The translations under genes and the position numbers were made by a program. Shown here in pieces: positions 33,837 to 42,465 of a stretch of DNA of 64,000 nt. Position 1 is the first letter of the stretch, and each line of letters starts with the position of its first letter. The DNA is from Streptomyces dysideae (GTDB taxonomy: Bacteria > Actinomycetota > Actinomycetes > Streptomycetales > Streptomycetaceae), in contig NZ_KQ949089.1 of assembly GCF_001514305.1 (NCBI RefSeq), positions 62,001 to 126,000 on the forward strand, read 5' to 3'. The notes beneath the pieces are model-generated. The model ran no database searches. It was not told where the DNA came from and saw only the letters and a list, made by a program, of their open reading frames with translations.

Positions 33837-36363
33837 TGCCCGGCTCCTTCTCGGTTTCCTGGTGTTGCGCTGGTGCTGGTTCCGTCCGGGGCAGGGCGCT
33901 GTCCTGCTCCGCCCTGCGTACGGCGGCCTCGAACTCGTCGAGTTCCGATCGGACCTCCTCGGCATCGACGGGATGCCGTGCGGCCGATGTTCCCCCGTCT
34001 GCCGGTGGGGTGGTCATGGTGAGCGTCGCGCCCCGTACCCGCCGCCGTAGCGGCCGTGGGCCGTCCGTTGAGGGCGGCCCTTCGGGGCCGGTGGTCTGCT
34101 TCGCCCCGGCGCGGGCCGGGAGGCGTCGGGGGAGGCCGTCCCGCGGGGAGGACGGGGTCGCCGACCGCGGTTCAGGGGCAGGGTCGGGCGCAGAGGAGAG
34201 GGCGGCGGGGGTCGGCGGCGCGGGCGCGAGGGCTTTCTGCTCGGGCCGCGTCGGGAATGCCGCCACCGCTCCCGTCGGGTCCATGGCCGCGAGTGCCGCG
34301 GAAGTCACGGAGGCTACGGGGTTCACATCCAGCAGGAGCGCGGAGGGAATCCAGACGGTGCCGGTGACCCCGCCGCCCGGCGTGCGGCTCAGGGTCACCC
34401 GTACGCCCCAGCGCCGGGCGAGGCTGCCGACCACGAAGAGACCGAGCACTCTGGTCGGTACCAGGTCGAGCCGTTCCCGGCGGATCAGCCGGGCGTTCTC
34501 CTCGGCGAGGCGTTCCGTGCTCATGCCGAGGCCGTGGTCGATGACCTCGATCAGGGCCCCGCCGTCCGCGGTGACGTCGGTACCGGGCCGGACGACCACC
34601 TCGACGGGCGTGTGGGACGGGGAGAAGGAGACCGCGTTCTCCAGCAGTTCCGCGAGCATCAGCGTCAGGTCGGCGATGACGTCGGGCTGGGCGGTCATGT
34701 CTGCCTCGGACCGCAGGGACACCCGCTGGTACCCCTCGATCTGGCCCAACCCTGCCCGGATGACGTTGGCCAGGGTGGTCGGCCGGGCCTCGGCGCCGGT
34801 CTCCCGGATTCCGGCGAGCAGCATCAGGCTGTCGGCGTTGCGCTGGAGGCGTACGGCGATGTGGTCGATGCGGTAGAGCCGCTCAAGGACGTCGGGGTCG
34901 GTTTCCTCGCGTTCGACACCATCGATCAGCGCAAGTTGACGCGTGGTCAGATTGCTGACGCGGTGCCCGACGTTGCCGAACATCTCGGCCACGTTGCGGC
35001 GGCTCAGCACCTGTCGCTCCAGCAGCTGGGCGGCGGTGACCTGCACCCGGTTGAACGCCTCGGCCAGCTCGCCGATCTCGTCGCGGACCGGGACCGGGAT
35101 CGAGTGCGGCCGCAGCGGAGTGCTGTCGTCGGATTCATCGTCCGCGACTCGGGCGAGTTCCTGGCCCGCCACGTCGACGACCTGCTGGGCGGCGCCGGTC
35201 AGGGCCGCCAGGGGGCGTACGACCGAGCGCCGGACCCAGAACGAGAAGGTCAGCCAGGCGGCGAAGCCGAGAAGGGCCAGACCGAGCAGGGCCAGCGCGT
35301 TGTGCAGGGCGCTCTTGGAGACGGTGTCGGCCCGGGCGGCGATCTGCTCGATCAGGGACCGGGTGATGCCGAGGCGACTTTCGCCCTGGCGTGCCCCGGC
35401 CTCGATCGCCTTGCGAAGCTCGCGTGGCGACCGGGCCTGCAGGGAACTCGGATCGATGTTGAGCTCCTCGAACCGGGCTTCGAGGCCGTGCTGCTCGGCG
35501 GCGCGTTCGATGCCATCCAGGCTCAGGACCTGCTCCGGCGTGGCGATCCGGCTGAAACGTTCCGACTGGTACTCGTAGAGCTCGTGGGCGCCGACCGCGC
35601 GGGTGTACTCGGTGAGGGCGTTGGCGTCACGGGTCTGGGCGGAGAACACGCTGGTCTCGAAGGCCGCATGGGCGGCGTCGGCGCGCAGCACCGTGTCGAG
35701 CAGATGGGTGACCGAGGACGAGGAGGTGCCGGAGAAGGCGTCGAGACCGATGCCGTCGATCAGGTAGTCGACCGCGAACGCGTACGCGGGGTCGATATTG
35801 GCAACAGAGACGTATCCCCGCTCAAGTTTCTCGCGCAGGACGGCAAGGCCGCCAAGGTACTCGAGCGCCTGCTCCCCCTCGTCCGGCAGGCTCGACCCGA
35901 ACGCGGTACGTACGGCCTCGGCCCGAGCGTCGGTGTCCCGCTGCGCCTGGCGGTAGGCGCTGGTCGACGGCAGGGTGGCTCCGGGGCGGGTCGACTCGTA
36001 CTGCACGGACAGCAGGAGCGCCTGCCGGTGTTCGACCTGTACGTCGTTGATCAGCGTCGTGACCTGTTCGCTGTCGCGTACTAGCTCCGCCATCCGGTCG
36101 GCGGCTCGGGCCTGCTCCACCTGGCCGTTGACGCCGGCCCCGAGCAGCGCGCCGACAGCCACGATGGGCACGATCACCAGGACGTTGAGTTTCCGCCGGA
36201 ACGGCCACCGGTCGAGGACGGCTCCCGCTCTGCGGCGGAACCGCGGCTCATGGTCGCCACGTTCGGACGGGTCGGCGTGCCCGGACGGGCCGCGCGCGGG
36301 GTGGGGGTCCCCCTGCTCGAGCGTAGCCGAGAGTGGGGGAGGGCCCACTGTCTTCGCAGACAC
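33817..36363 (-). CDS. cvnA: Conservon sensor histidine-kinase-like protein CvnA
   Basis: The 848-residue membrane protein contains TM1 at about 58-80 (LNVLVIVPIVAVGALLGAG), a large extracytoplasmic nitrate/nitrite-sensing-type (NIT) helical domain, TM2 at about 350-370 (ALLGLALLGFAAWLTFSFWV), a HAMP segment, a dimerisation-like region, and a HATPase domain (MLAELLENAVSFSP N-box, IEVIDHGLGM G1). The usual phosphoacceptor His of true kinases is not obvious, as is common for CvnA. The Pro/Ala-rich C-terminal 150 residues are likely disordered. Conservons modulate development and antibiotic production. Confidence 0.95.
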   Translation of the reverse strand: MSAKTVGPPPLSATLEQGDPHPARGPSGHADPSERGDHEPRFRRRAGAVLDRWPFRRKLNVLVIVPIVAVGALLGAGVNGQVEQARAADRMAELVRDSEQVTTLINDVQVEHRQALLLSVQYESTRPGATLPSTSAYRQAQRDTDARAEAVRTAFGSSLPDEGEQALEYLGGLAVLREKLERGYVSVANIDPAYAFAVDYLIDGIGLDAFSGTSSSSVTHLLDTVLRADAAHAAFETSVFSAQTRDANALTEYTRAVGAHELYEYQSERFSRIATPEQVLSLDGIERAAEQHGLEARFEELNIDPSSLQARSPRELRKAIEAGARQGESRLGITRSLIEQIAARADTVSKSALHNALALLGLALLGFAAWLTFSFWVRRSVVRPLAALTGAAQQVVDVAGQELARVADDESDDSTPLRPHSIPVPVRDEIGELAEAFNRVQVTAAQLLERQVLSRRNVAEMFGNVGHRVSNLTTRQLALIDGVEREETDPDVLERLYRIDHIAVRLQRNADSLMLLAGIRETGAEARPTTLANVIRAGLGQIEGYQRVSLRSEADMTAQPDVIADLTLMLAELLENAVSFSPSHTPVEVVVRPGTDVTADGGALIEVIDHGLGMSTERLAEENARLIRRERLDLVPTRVLGLFVVGSLARRWGVRVTLSRTPGGGVTGTVWIPSALLLDVNPVASVTSAALAAMDPTGAVAAFPTRPEQKALAPAPPTPAALSSAPDPAPEPRSATPSSPRDGLPRRLPARAGAKQTTGPEGPPSTDGPRPLRRRVRGATLTMTTPPADGGTSAARHPVDAEEVRSELDEFEAAVRRAEQDSALPRTEPAPAQHQETEKEPGSEHVDR

Positions 36364-36978
36364 CCTGGCCTCCTTCGTTGTGCTCGTGAGCGGTGACCGA
36401 GGGTGTCATTGCGCCGGACCGCCGACAGCCGGGGAACGGGAGTGACGCTTTCGAAGCGCCCTGCGCTGGAACAGCGAAGGGGATCGCGCGCCAATGATCA
36501 CCGGCTGTGCGGACACTACCGTTTATATGATTATTTACAACACGTGTGCCATCAACAGTTGACTACGAATCTTTCGTCGACTTTGTCGATCACGGTGTCC
36601 CGTCCGCCGCAGCAGTTCGTCGGCGTACGCGATGCAGTCCGGTGATCCCTTGCCTGGCAGCGGAGTTGACGCCGACCGACTGGTTCGGCGCGGCCCTCGG
36701 CCCCGGTAGCGCGAGCTGCTCGCGTCCACCGGTCGGCTCATGCGCTCGCGCCGGTACCGGGGCTCGTGCCGTACGGGCGTTCGCCGGCGTCCTGCTACAT
36801 TCCCACCGCGACAAGCCCCCGGGCCACCGCCCAGGGCGCCGTCGTGGCCGCCTCATCGCCGTCGGCCTTGCGGGCTGCTCTTCCGGCGGGGCTACGCGTC
36901 GGATCCGTCGCCACTCGTAGCCCATCTCCTCCCCCCACCTACTCCCGTACCACCTCTTTTGTCCTGTGAGGAGACCCC
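36364..36978. other. 615-bp gap holding cvnA promoter region and degraded coding traces
   Basis: No intact gene is seen. The left 200 bp include an AT-rich tract (around 36525-36600) likely holding the cvnA promoter, but I cannot assign -10/-35 boxes with confidence. Near 36852-36890 one frame reads LIAVGLAGCSSGG, which looks like a lipoprotein signal-peptide end with lipobox Cys, then the frame breaks down. It may be a relic of a second lipoprotein gene. Confidence 0.45.
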
Positions 36979-38124
36979 GTGCACCCCACCCGCAACACGA
37001 CCGTGTCAGCCGCCGTGCTCCTGGCCGTGGCCGGCACCGCCGTCGTCGGCTGCGAGGGCGGCTCAACCACCGCCGCATCCACCGTCCGGTCCTCCCAGCC
37101 CGGCTGCCCCACCGCCCTCACCAAGGCCAAGCAGGCCGTCAAGAAGGCCGAGGCCGTCAACGCCCCCTGGACCGGTCCCACCACCGGGCCGGAGGCCGTC
37201 CCGGACAAGACCATCGTCTACATCGCCCAGACCATGACCAACCCCGGCGTCGCCGGCGTCGCCAAGGGAGTCCAGGAAGCCTCCAAGGTCGTCGGCTGGA
37301 ACGTTCACACGATCAACGGCCAGGGCACGCCCTCCGGTATCAAGGCCGCCTTCAAAGAGGCCCTCGCCCTCAACCCCTCCGGTATCGTCATCGGCGGCTT
37401 CGACCCCGAATCCGCCGCCCAGCAGGTCCAGGAGGCAGACGCCGCGGGCATCCCGCTGATCGGCTGGCACGCCGTGGGCGCCCCCGGCCCCAGCGAGGAT
37501 CCCAAGCTCTTCAGCAACATCACCACCAAGGTCGAGGATGTCGCGAAGATCAGCGCCGACTGGATCATCGCCCGCTCCAACGGCAGTGCGGGCGTCGTCC
37601 TGTTCACCGACGCCTCGATACCCTTCGCCAAACGCAAGTCCGAGCTCATCAAGAAGGAACTCGCCACCTGCTCCGGCGTCGAGCTGCTGAGTTACGAGAA
37701 CATCCCCATCCCCGAAGCGGGCAGCCGCACCATCGACAGAGCCTCCTCCCTGCTCTCCCGCTTCGGCGGCAAGTGGACCTACTCCGCCGCCATCAACGAC
37801 CTGTACTTCGACCACGCGGCCTCCGCCCTGCGCGCCGGCGGTGTACAAGGCGGCGGCGCGCCGTTCAACATCGGCGCCGGCGACGGTGACCCCGGGGCCT
37901 TCCAGCGCATCAACGGCAGGGAGTTCCAGGCCGCCACCGTGCCCGAGCCGCTGTCCGAGCAGGGCTGGCAGATCATCGACGAGTTCAACCGCGCCTTCGC
38001 CGGCAAGCAGGCCAGCGGATACGTCGCTCCCGTCCACATCGCCACCGCCGCCAACAGTGGCGGCGCGTTGTCCTGGGACTCCGAGGGCTACCGCCAGGCG
38101 TACCGCGAGATCTGGGGCAAGTAG
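36979..38124 (+). CDS. Sugar-type ABC transporter substrate-binding lipoprotein (Peripla_BP_4)
   Basis: The 381-residue lipoprotein has signal peptide TVSAAVLLAVAGTAVVGC, with the lipobox VVGC and lipidated Cys about residue 25. The mature part has the type I periplasmic-binding fold (TIVYIAQTMTNPGVAGVAKG, NPSGIVIGGFDPES, GIPLIGWHAVG). This matches the ribose/xylose-type (RbsB) binding family. GTG 36979 follows GTGAGGAG. No permease or ATPase genes are adjacent, so it is an orphan binding protein. It lies inside the 6.6-kb stretch bounded by the 25-nt repeats. Confidence 0.85.
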   Translation: MHPTRNTTVSAAVLLAVAGTAVVGCEGGSTTAASTVRSSQPGCPTALTKAKQAVKKAEAVNAPWTGPTTGPEAVPDKTIVYIAQTMTNPGVAGVAKGVQEASKVVGWNVHTINGQGTPSGIKAAFKEALALNPSGIVIGGFDPESAAQQVQEADAAGIPLIGWHAVGAPGPSEDPKLFSNITTKVEDVAKISADWIIARSNGSAGVVLFTDASIPFAKRKSELIKKELATCSGVELLSYENIPIPEAGSRTIDRASSLLSRFGGKWTYSAAINDLYFDHAASALRAGGVQGGGAPFNIGAGDGDPGAFQRINGREFQAATVPEPLSEQGWQIIDEFNRAFAGKQASGYVAPVHIATAANSGGALSWDSEGYRQAYREIWGK

Positions 38125-38164
38125 CGGCCTGTTCCTGTGCCCGGCGTGGCGAGCATGCGTCCGG

Positions 38165-38640
38165 ATGCGGACCGGAACTCATCTGGACGCGGCGCTCATC
38201 ACCGTTACCGAGCAGCTTGTGGCCGACGGCTGGGAGACAGGTATGACTGAGAGGCGCGTGAGGATGCCCCCACGGCCGATGCCGATGCACGCACGATCGC
38301 GCCGGACTCCTACACGGTCCAGGTCCTGCGGCGGCACCGCGCGTGGCAGGACAACGAGCGCGAGGAGCAAGGGAGCGTAGAGGAACAAGGGAGTGTACGG
38401 GCGAAAGACCGGGCGTGTCTGCACACGAGAGAACAACGAGCTGCTCCGCTCCGCCAACGTCATCCGCCGTTTCAACGAGCTGTACGAGGAGGTCGGCCTC
38501 CCACTGATCCGGGAGATGCTCGGCCACTCCTCCACTGCGGCACCCGCGACTGGTGACACATCCGCTCACGCAAAACGGCCCCGGACAAGAAGTCCGAGGC
38601 CGAACAGAGCGCCTCCCTGGGACAGAAACCCCAGGCCAGC
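38165..38640 (+). pseudogene. Decayed C-terminal catalytic half of a tyrosine integrase
   Basis: Three pieces in shifting frames align with an actinomycete integrase. They are LDAALITVTEQLVADGWE (frame from about 38174), TIAPDSYTVQVLRRHRAWQ (about 38290), and GRVCTRENNELLRSANVIRR with IREMLGHSS (38399-38535). The segment carrying the catalytic HxxR is missing: the frame jumps from LYEEVGLP straight to LIREMLGHSS. Active-site Arg and Tyr are therefore lost. The relic ends about 15 bp before the tRNA-Arg fragment, the usual int-att arrangement of an integrated element. Confidence 0.75.
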
Positions 38641-38653
38641 GGCTTAATGTGTT

Positions 38654-38696
38654 GTGCCCCCGGCAGGATTCGAACCTGCGACACCCGCTTTAGGAG
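38654..38696 (-). other. Attachment-site remnant: 3' half of tRNA-Arg(CCT)
   Basis: The reverse strand reads CTCCTAAAGC, then GGTTCGAATCC and GCCGGGGGCAC. This is the anticodon loop (CCT), 3' anticodon stem, variable loop, T-arm and 3' acceptor strand of a Streptomyces tRNA-Arg. Past 38696 the sequence diverges, so the 5' half (D-arm, 5' acceptor strand) is absent. A 3' tRNA fragment next to an integrase relic is the hallmark of an att site left by a tRNA-targeting integrative element. It is not a functional tRNA. Confidence 0.85.
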
Positions 38697-38805
38697 TGGA
38701 CTGATCCTTGCCGGGGGGTGCCTGGCGCTGCCGAGCGGTGCTGTTTCCCCTGGCCAGAAGTGCGCGGCGAGCCACTTGATCCGGCTCATGCCGCCCCGTA
38801 TCGGG

Positions 38806-38830
38806 CCGTCCGCTCACGCATCGCTCACGC
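38806..38830 (+). repeat. 25-nt direct repeat, right copy
   Basis: This is an exact copy of 32156-32180 on the same strand. It lies between the tRNA-Arg fragment and the Uma2-type gene. The pair could mark recombination end points or remnants of the same element end. Confidence 0.9.
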
Positions 38831-38857
38831 GCTGCCGGCTGCTGAGCGGCGCGTGGG

Positions 38858-39424
38858 TCAGATCTGGCCGAGGTCGATCTCCACCGGGAAGGGGGCCGCT
38901 ACTTTGAGGACGCCGGTGAACACGTCTCCGTCCCGGTAGGTCTTCGTCGCGGGGTCGAGAACGTAGGTGTACACGAGAGGAACGCCTGTCGCGGCCTGCT
39001 CGATCCGCCAGTAGAAGCCGATGCCTGCCTTGGCGTACTGGTCGACCTTCACGATCCGGTCGGTGGTCTCCGAGCCTGGCGACACCACCTCCGCGACCAG
39101 CAGCACGTGCTCGGGGCGGGTTGGGGTGATGTCGATGGTGTCTGCGCGGTACACGACGACGTCGGGGCGGCGATTGGTGAGTGGGACGTCCTGAAGCCGG
39201 ACGTCGAAGTCCGTGTCGGCGTTCCACTCCGGGCCCGCGGCGGCGTCCAGGGCGTTCGCCGGAATCCGGGCCAGACGGTTGTGCCGCTTGGACGCACTCG
39301 GACTCACGACGACCATCCCGTCCACGATCTCGATACCGGCGCACTGTTCCTCGGACCAGGACTCGTACTCCTCCGCCGTGATCTGCTCATGCATCCACGC
39401 CGGGGCTACCATCTCGGCCGTCAT
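38858..39424 (-). CDS. Uma2-family (DUF820) putative restriction endonuclease
   Basis: The 188-residue protein has the PD-(D/E)XK-type Uma2 pattern: MHEQITAEEYESW, CAGIEIVDGMVVVSPSASKRHNRL, NRRPDVVVYRAD (metal Asp), and VLLVAEVVSPGSETTDRIVKVDQYAKAGI with the ExV...K motif. These nuclease-fold proteins are very numerous in actinomycetes and not usually linked to classical restriction. ATG 39424 has GGGAGGTG at ideal spacing. It is monocistronic. Confidence 0.88.
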   Translation of the reverse strand: MTAEMVAPAWMHEQITAEEYESWSEEQCAGIEIVDGMVVVSPSASKRHNRLARIPANALDAAAGPEWNADTDFDVRLQDVPLTNRRPDVVVYRADTIDITPTRPEHVLLVAEVVSPGSETTDRIVKVDQYAKAGIGFYWRIEQAATGVPLVYTYVLDPATKTYRDGDVFTGVLKVAAPFPVEIDLGQI

Positions 39425-39559
39425 GAAGCACCTCCCGGACACTGTGCTGCGGGCCCGATCCCGACGGATTCAGCGTACTGTCTGCCGTCCGTCCGGCACG
39501 CTGATCTCGCTCAACCCCAGCGCGCCTTTTGTCGAGGCAAGGTACGGGGGGCCTCCCCC

Positions 39560-40490
39560 TGAGTGGTGGACACGCTGATACCGGATCTGCTTGATCCGGA
39601 GGAAGCGAGAAGACCGCCGATGGCGATGAAGGACTACTCGGACGAGTTCAAGGCCGATGCCGTGGCCCTGTACGAGTCCACACCCGGGTCGATCTACAAG
39701 AGCATCGCCGCTGACCTGGGCGTCAACCGGGCGCCCCTGCGTGAGTGGGTGCTACGGGACCGCGAACGCCGTGGCATCACCGCCGCGGCTGCGAAGCCGG
39801 GCGCCCGGCCTCGGGAGGCGGTGCCGTCCGCTGATCCGCACGAGCGGGGGCGGTTCAGTCGGAGGCCCGGGTGGCCGAGCTCGAGGCAAGTGAGCGCAAG
39901 CTCGCCACCGAGCGGGACATCCTCCGCAAGGCGGCCAAGTATTTCGCCGCAGAGACGAACTGGTGAGGAGCCGCTTCCAGTTCGTTGACGACCACCGGGA
40001 CACCTACGAGGTGAAGCGGCTCTGCCACGTCCTGGACGTGAACCGGTCCAGCTACTGCAAGTGGCTCGCCGGCGCCGAGGCCGGGCCGCCCGGCAGCACC
40101 AGGACCGGATCCCGGTCGAAGAGATCCGCTAGGTCCACAGCGAGTCCGGCGGCGCCTACGGCTCCCCGCGAGTGACGGCCGAGCTCCGCGAGAAAGGGCA
40201 GCGGGTCAACGAGAAGAGGATCGCCCGGATCATGCGGACGTTCTCCATCACCGGCATCCGCCTGCGCAGACGCGTGCGCACCACCGTCCCGGACCCGGCA
40301 GCCTCACCGGTCCCGGACCTGTTCCAGCGGGACTTCACCGCTACCGAGCCGGGGCGCAAATACATGGGTGACATCACGTGTCTCCCGCTCTCAGGCGGGG
40401 AGTTCCTCTATCTCGCGACCGTGCTGGACTGCTTCAGCCGCAAGGTCGTCGGCTGGTCCATCGCCGACCACATGCGCACCAGGTTGGTCG
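39560..40490 (+). mobile_element. Broken IS3-family insertion sequence
   Basis: OrfA begins at ATG 39620 (MAMKDYSDEFKADAVALYES, the IS3 HTH). After about 39800 its frame is lost, and the leucine-zipper end (SERKLATERDILRKAAKYFA) reappears in another frame, ending at 39966. OrfB starts at GTG 39963 (RSRFQFVDDHRDTYEVKRLC), shifts frame near 40080 and has an in-frame TAG at 40130. It then reads on through SPRVTAELREKGQRVNEKRI and the first catalytic Asp (YMGDITCLPL). It stops near 40480 by fusion to a foreign tail, so the second half of the DDE core is gone. The left end is near 39560. Confidence 0.82.
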
Positions 40491-40843
40491 GCTGGCGTGG
40501 CAGAGCCGTTGAACCTCTGGTGCGCGAGGCACTGGCACGGCTGCTGCCCGACGCGAACCTCCCCGCCGCCCCCGCCATCGGCGGTTACTGGACCCGTACC
40601 AACGATGTGGAGATCGACGTCGTGGGAGCGGACCGCTCGCCGATCGCCAAGGAGCTGTTGTTCGTCGGCTCGGTGAAGTGGCTGGAGAACTCCCCGTTCG
40701 ACCGGCACGATCTCGCGGCGCTGCACCGACACCGCGCCGCGCTCACGCCTACTCCCGTGCCTGTGATCGCTGTCTCGCGCAGCGGGACCGACTGCGCGGG
40801 GCTCGACGCCGCGTACGGCCCGGCGGAACTCCTCGCGGCGTAA
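40172..40843 (+). pseudogene. In-frame chimera: IS3 OrfB fragment fused to a DUF234 C-terminal domain
   Basis: The open frame encodes 223 residues. Residues 1-105 are IS3 transposase (ending about GWSIADHMRT). Residues from about 108 (RGRAVEPLVREALARLLP) match the DUF234 tail of archaeal-type AAA ATPases, including GGYWTRTNDVEIDVVGAD, AKELLFVGSVKWLENSPF and a C-terminal VPVIAVSRSG. DUF234 has a nuclease-like fold (DVEIDVVG...KW). The join is in frame. Neither partner is complete: there is no ATPase domain and no complete DDE site. It probably arose by an IS-mediated deletion and is likely non-functional. Confidence 0.75.
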
Positions 40844-40966
40844 TCCTCCTGAGCACGCCGGAATACGTGTGGGTGCCAGGTGTCTATGGCCTGTCGCGCG
40901 GGCTGTCCTACCGGCACTGGCGGGGCCGAAGCCGGCCTCACCAGTGCCGGTAGGGCGATGCTCCCG

Positions 40967-41830
40967 CTACGGCGTGGCGGTCTTGTTGAAGCCCCTGTCG
41001 AGGTAGGGGTGCTGGTCCACGACGAAGCCATCGTGGACCAGGCGGCCGATGCCGCCCTCGTCACGCCAGACCTCCTCGGAGGAACCGAAGGAGAATCCTC
41101 CGGACTCCTGGCGGACCTCGTTGGTGTAGACCCGGTAGCGCTGGCCGGGCTGGATGACCGTCCCCGGGGGGAAGGCGTAGGCGTGCCCGGTGGGCTTGCT
41201 CTCCACGACCCAGCCGGTCAGGTCCTGGGGCGCGCCGCCCTTGTTGAAGATCTCGATGTATTCGTCGGGCTGGCCCGTGCCGTTGCCCAGGTAGTGCAGG
41301 TCGGAGATGATCACGTCCGGCTCGTCGAAGGTGAACATGCAGACGACCTCGGCGAAGTTGACTCCGCCCTCGGGGCTGCGGAACTGCCGGACGATCCGGC
41401 CGCCCCGCTTGAACCCGCTCAGGACCGCCTTGTACTGCTTCCCGTCGATCGTGACCGGCTGAGGGTGGATGAACTCCTGCAGATCGACCAGATCGTCATC
41501 CACGGGACTGCTGCCGGTGCTGTTGGGTGTCTCGTTGTGATGGAAGGCGAAGTTCAGATCGGTCGTGCTGCCGTCCTCGAACATGACGTTGACGGCGAGC
41601 ATGACGTTGAACTGGCTCGGGCTGACGTTGGTGGGGAGATTGCGGTGCACGAAGGTACCGACGACGAACTCGGTGCCGTCGAGTTGGACGTCCGCGGCCG
41701 AACCGCGGAACTGGTACCCGCTCTGGGAGCCGCTGCTGCCCCACCTGACGTCGGCGGTGCCGAGCCCGTCGACAGGGGAGATGGCCGGGGTGGTGGTCGG
41801 GAAGACGCCGGAGGTGACGACGGTGGTCAT
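40967..41830 (-). CDS. Choice-of-anchor-K plus lamin-tail-domain protein
   Basis: The 287-residue protein has no signal peptide. Residues 1-130 match a choice-of-anchor K-type beta domain (TSGVFPTTTPAISPVDGLGT, FVVGTFVHRNLPTN, NVMFEDGSTTDLNFAFHHNE). Residues 170-270 form a lamin-tail (LTD) beta-sandwich (ISDLHYLGNGTGQPDEYIEI, NKGGAPQDLTGWVVESK). Both folds are normally parts of secreted or surface proteins, yet no export signal is visible. It lies 20 bp downstream of, and in operon with, the gene at 41851. The pairing suggests an extracellular or encapsulated structural role; this is inference. Confidence 0.78.
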   Translation of the reverse strand: MTTVVTSGVFPTTTPAISPVDGLGTADVRWGSSGSQSGYQFRGSAADVQLDGTEFVVGTFVHRNLPTNVSPSQFNVMLAVNVMFEDGSTTDLNFAFHHNETPNSTGSSPVDDDLVDLQEFIHPQPVTIDGKQYKAVLSGFKRGGRIVRQFRSPEGGVNFAEVVCMFTFDEPDVIISDLHYLGNGTGQPDEYIEIFNKGGAPQDLTGWVVESKPTGHAYAFPPGTVIQPGQRYRVYTNEVRQESGGFSFGSSEEVWRDEGGIGRLVHDGFVVDQHPYLDRGFNKTATP

Positions 41831-41850
41831 GGTGTCTGACTCCTGCTCTC

Positions 41851-42465
41851 TCAGTCCTCGTCCTCGATGACTTCGGCCTTGAGCGTGGCCGGAGGCGCGG
41901 TGCCGATCTGGGCGACGCCATCGGTGAAGCGGCCGAGCCCGGCGCCGTCGACGGCTTCGAGACCGCAGGTGTAGACGATGCAGTCCTTGTCCTGGTCGGT
42001 CGTGTTCAAGTGCACGTGGTAGGTGAAGGTCAGCGTGCGCCCGTCCGCGCTCACCTTGGCCTGGACGGGCGGCAGGCCGCCGCCTGTGGTCTGGTTCATG
42101 CGCTTGTACTGGGCGCCCACCATGCCGTTCCAGCGGAATCCGGTGGGGGCGGTGAAGACGTGCTCCCGTTCACCGGCGTCGACGGTTTCGCTCCAGTTCG
42201 GCGTACGGACGCAGATGTTGATGGTGGTGCCGAGGCCACCAGGGGCGTCCTCGACCCCGCCTTCCTGCCACACCACGAGGTCCAGCTTCTGCGCACGGCC
42301 CTGTTCGTAGCCCCAGTCGTAGCCGTTCGCGTAGTGGTCCTTCTCCCCGCGGGTGCCGTCGCGGGGCGGGTCGGCGTGCGGGCGTCCGGCGAGCGCGTCG
42401 GCCCGCCCCTGTTCCTCTCCCTGTCTGTAGGCTTCCTTCTTCGCGGACTGCACGTCAGTGGCCAT
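41851..42465 (-). CDS. Protein with Gly/Tyr-repeat N-terminus and a shared C-terminal domain (module protein 1)
   Basis: The 204-residue protein begins with KKEAYRQGEEQGRADALAG and YANGYDWGYEQGRAQ, short Y-x-x-G-x-x-x-G repeats. From about residue 60 it carries the domain shared with the C-terminus of the gene at 43068 and with the gene at 48373: VWQEGGVEDAPGG, HVFTAPTGFRWNG, DGRTLTFTYHVHLNT, GRFTDG, and a terminal LKAEVIEDED. No signal peptide and no known family. Divergent from the NHL protein gene; operon with the lamin-tail gene. Confidence 0.7.
   Translation of the reverse strand: MATDVQSAKKEAYRQGEEQGRADALAGRPHADPPRDGTRGEKDHYANGYDWGYEQGRAQKLDLVVWQEGGVEDAPGGLGTTINICVRTPNWSETVDAGEREHVFTAPTGFRWNGMVGAQYKRMNQTTGGGLPPVQAKVSADGRTLTFTYHVHLNTTDQDKDCIVYTCGLEAVDGAGLGRFTDGVAQIGTAPPATLKAEVIEDED

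Noticed and set aside
36535..37078. Minus-strand frames upstream of the lipoprotein gene
   Set aside because: Arg/Pro-rich, no ribosome-binding site, and third-codon bias does not support coding.
38654..38696. Functional tRNA-Arg gene
   Set aside because: Only the anticodon loop to the 3' acceptor end is present; the D-arm and 5' acceptor strand are missing, so it cannot fold as a tRNA.
38647..38907. Open frame over the tRNA-Arg fragment
   Set aside because: The translated sequence comes from tRNA and repeat DNA and has no ribosome-binding site.
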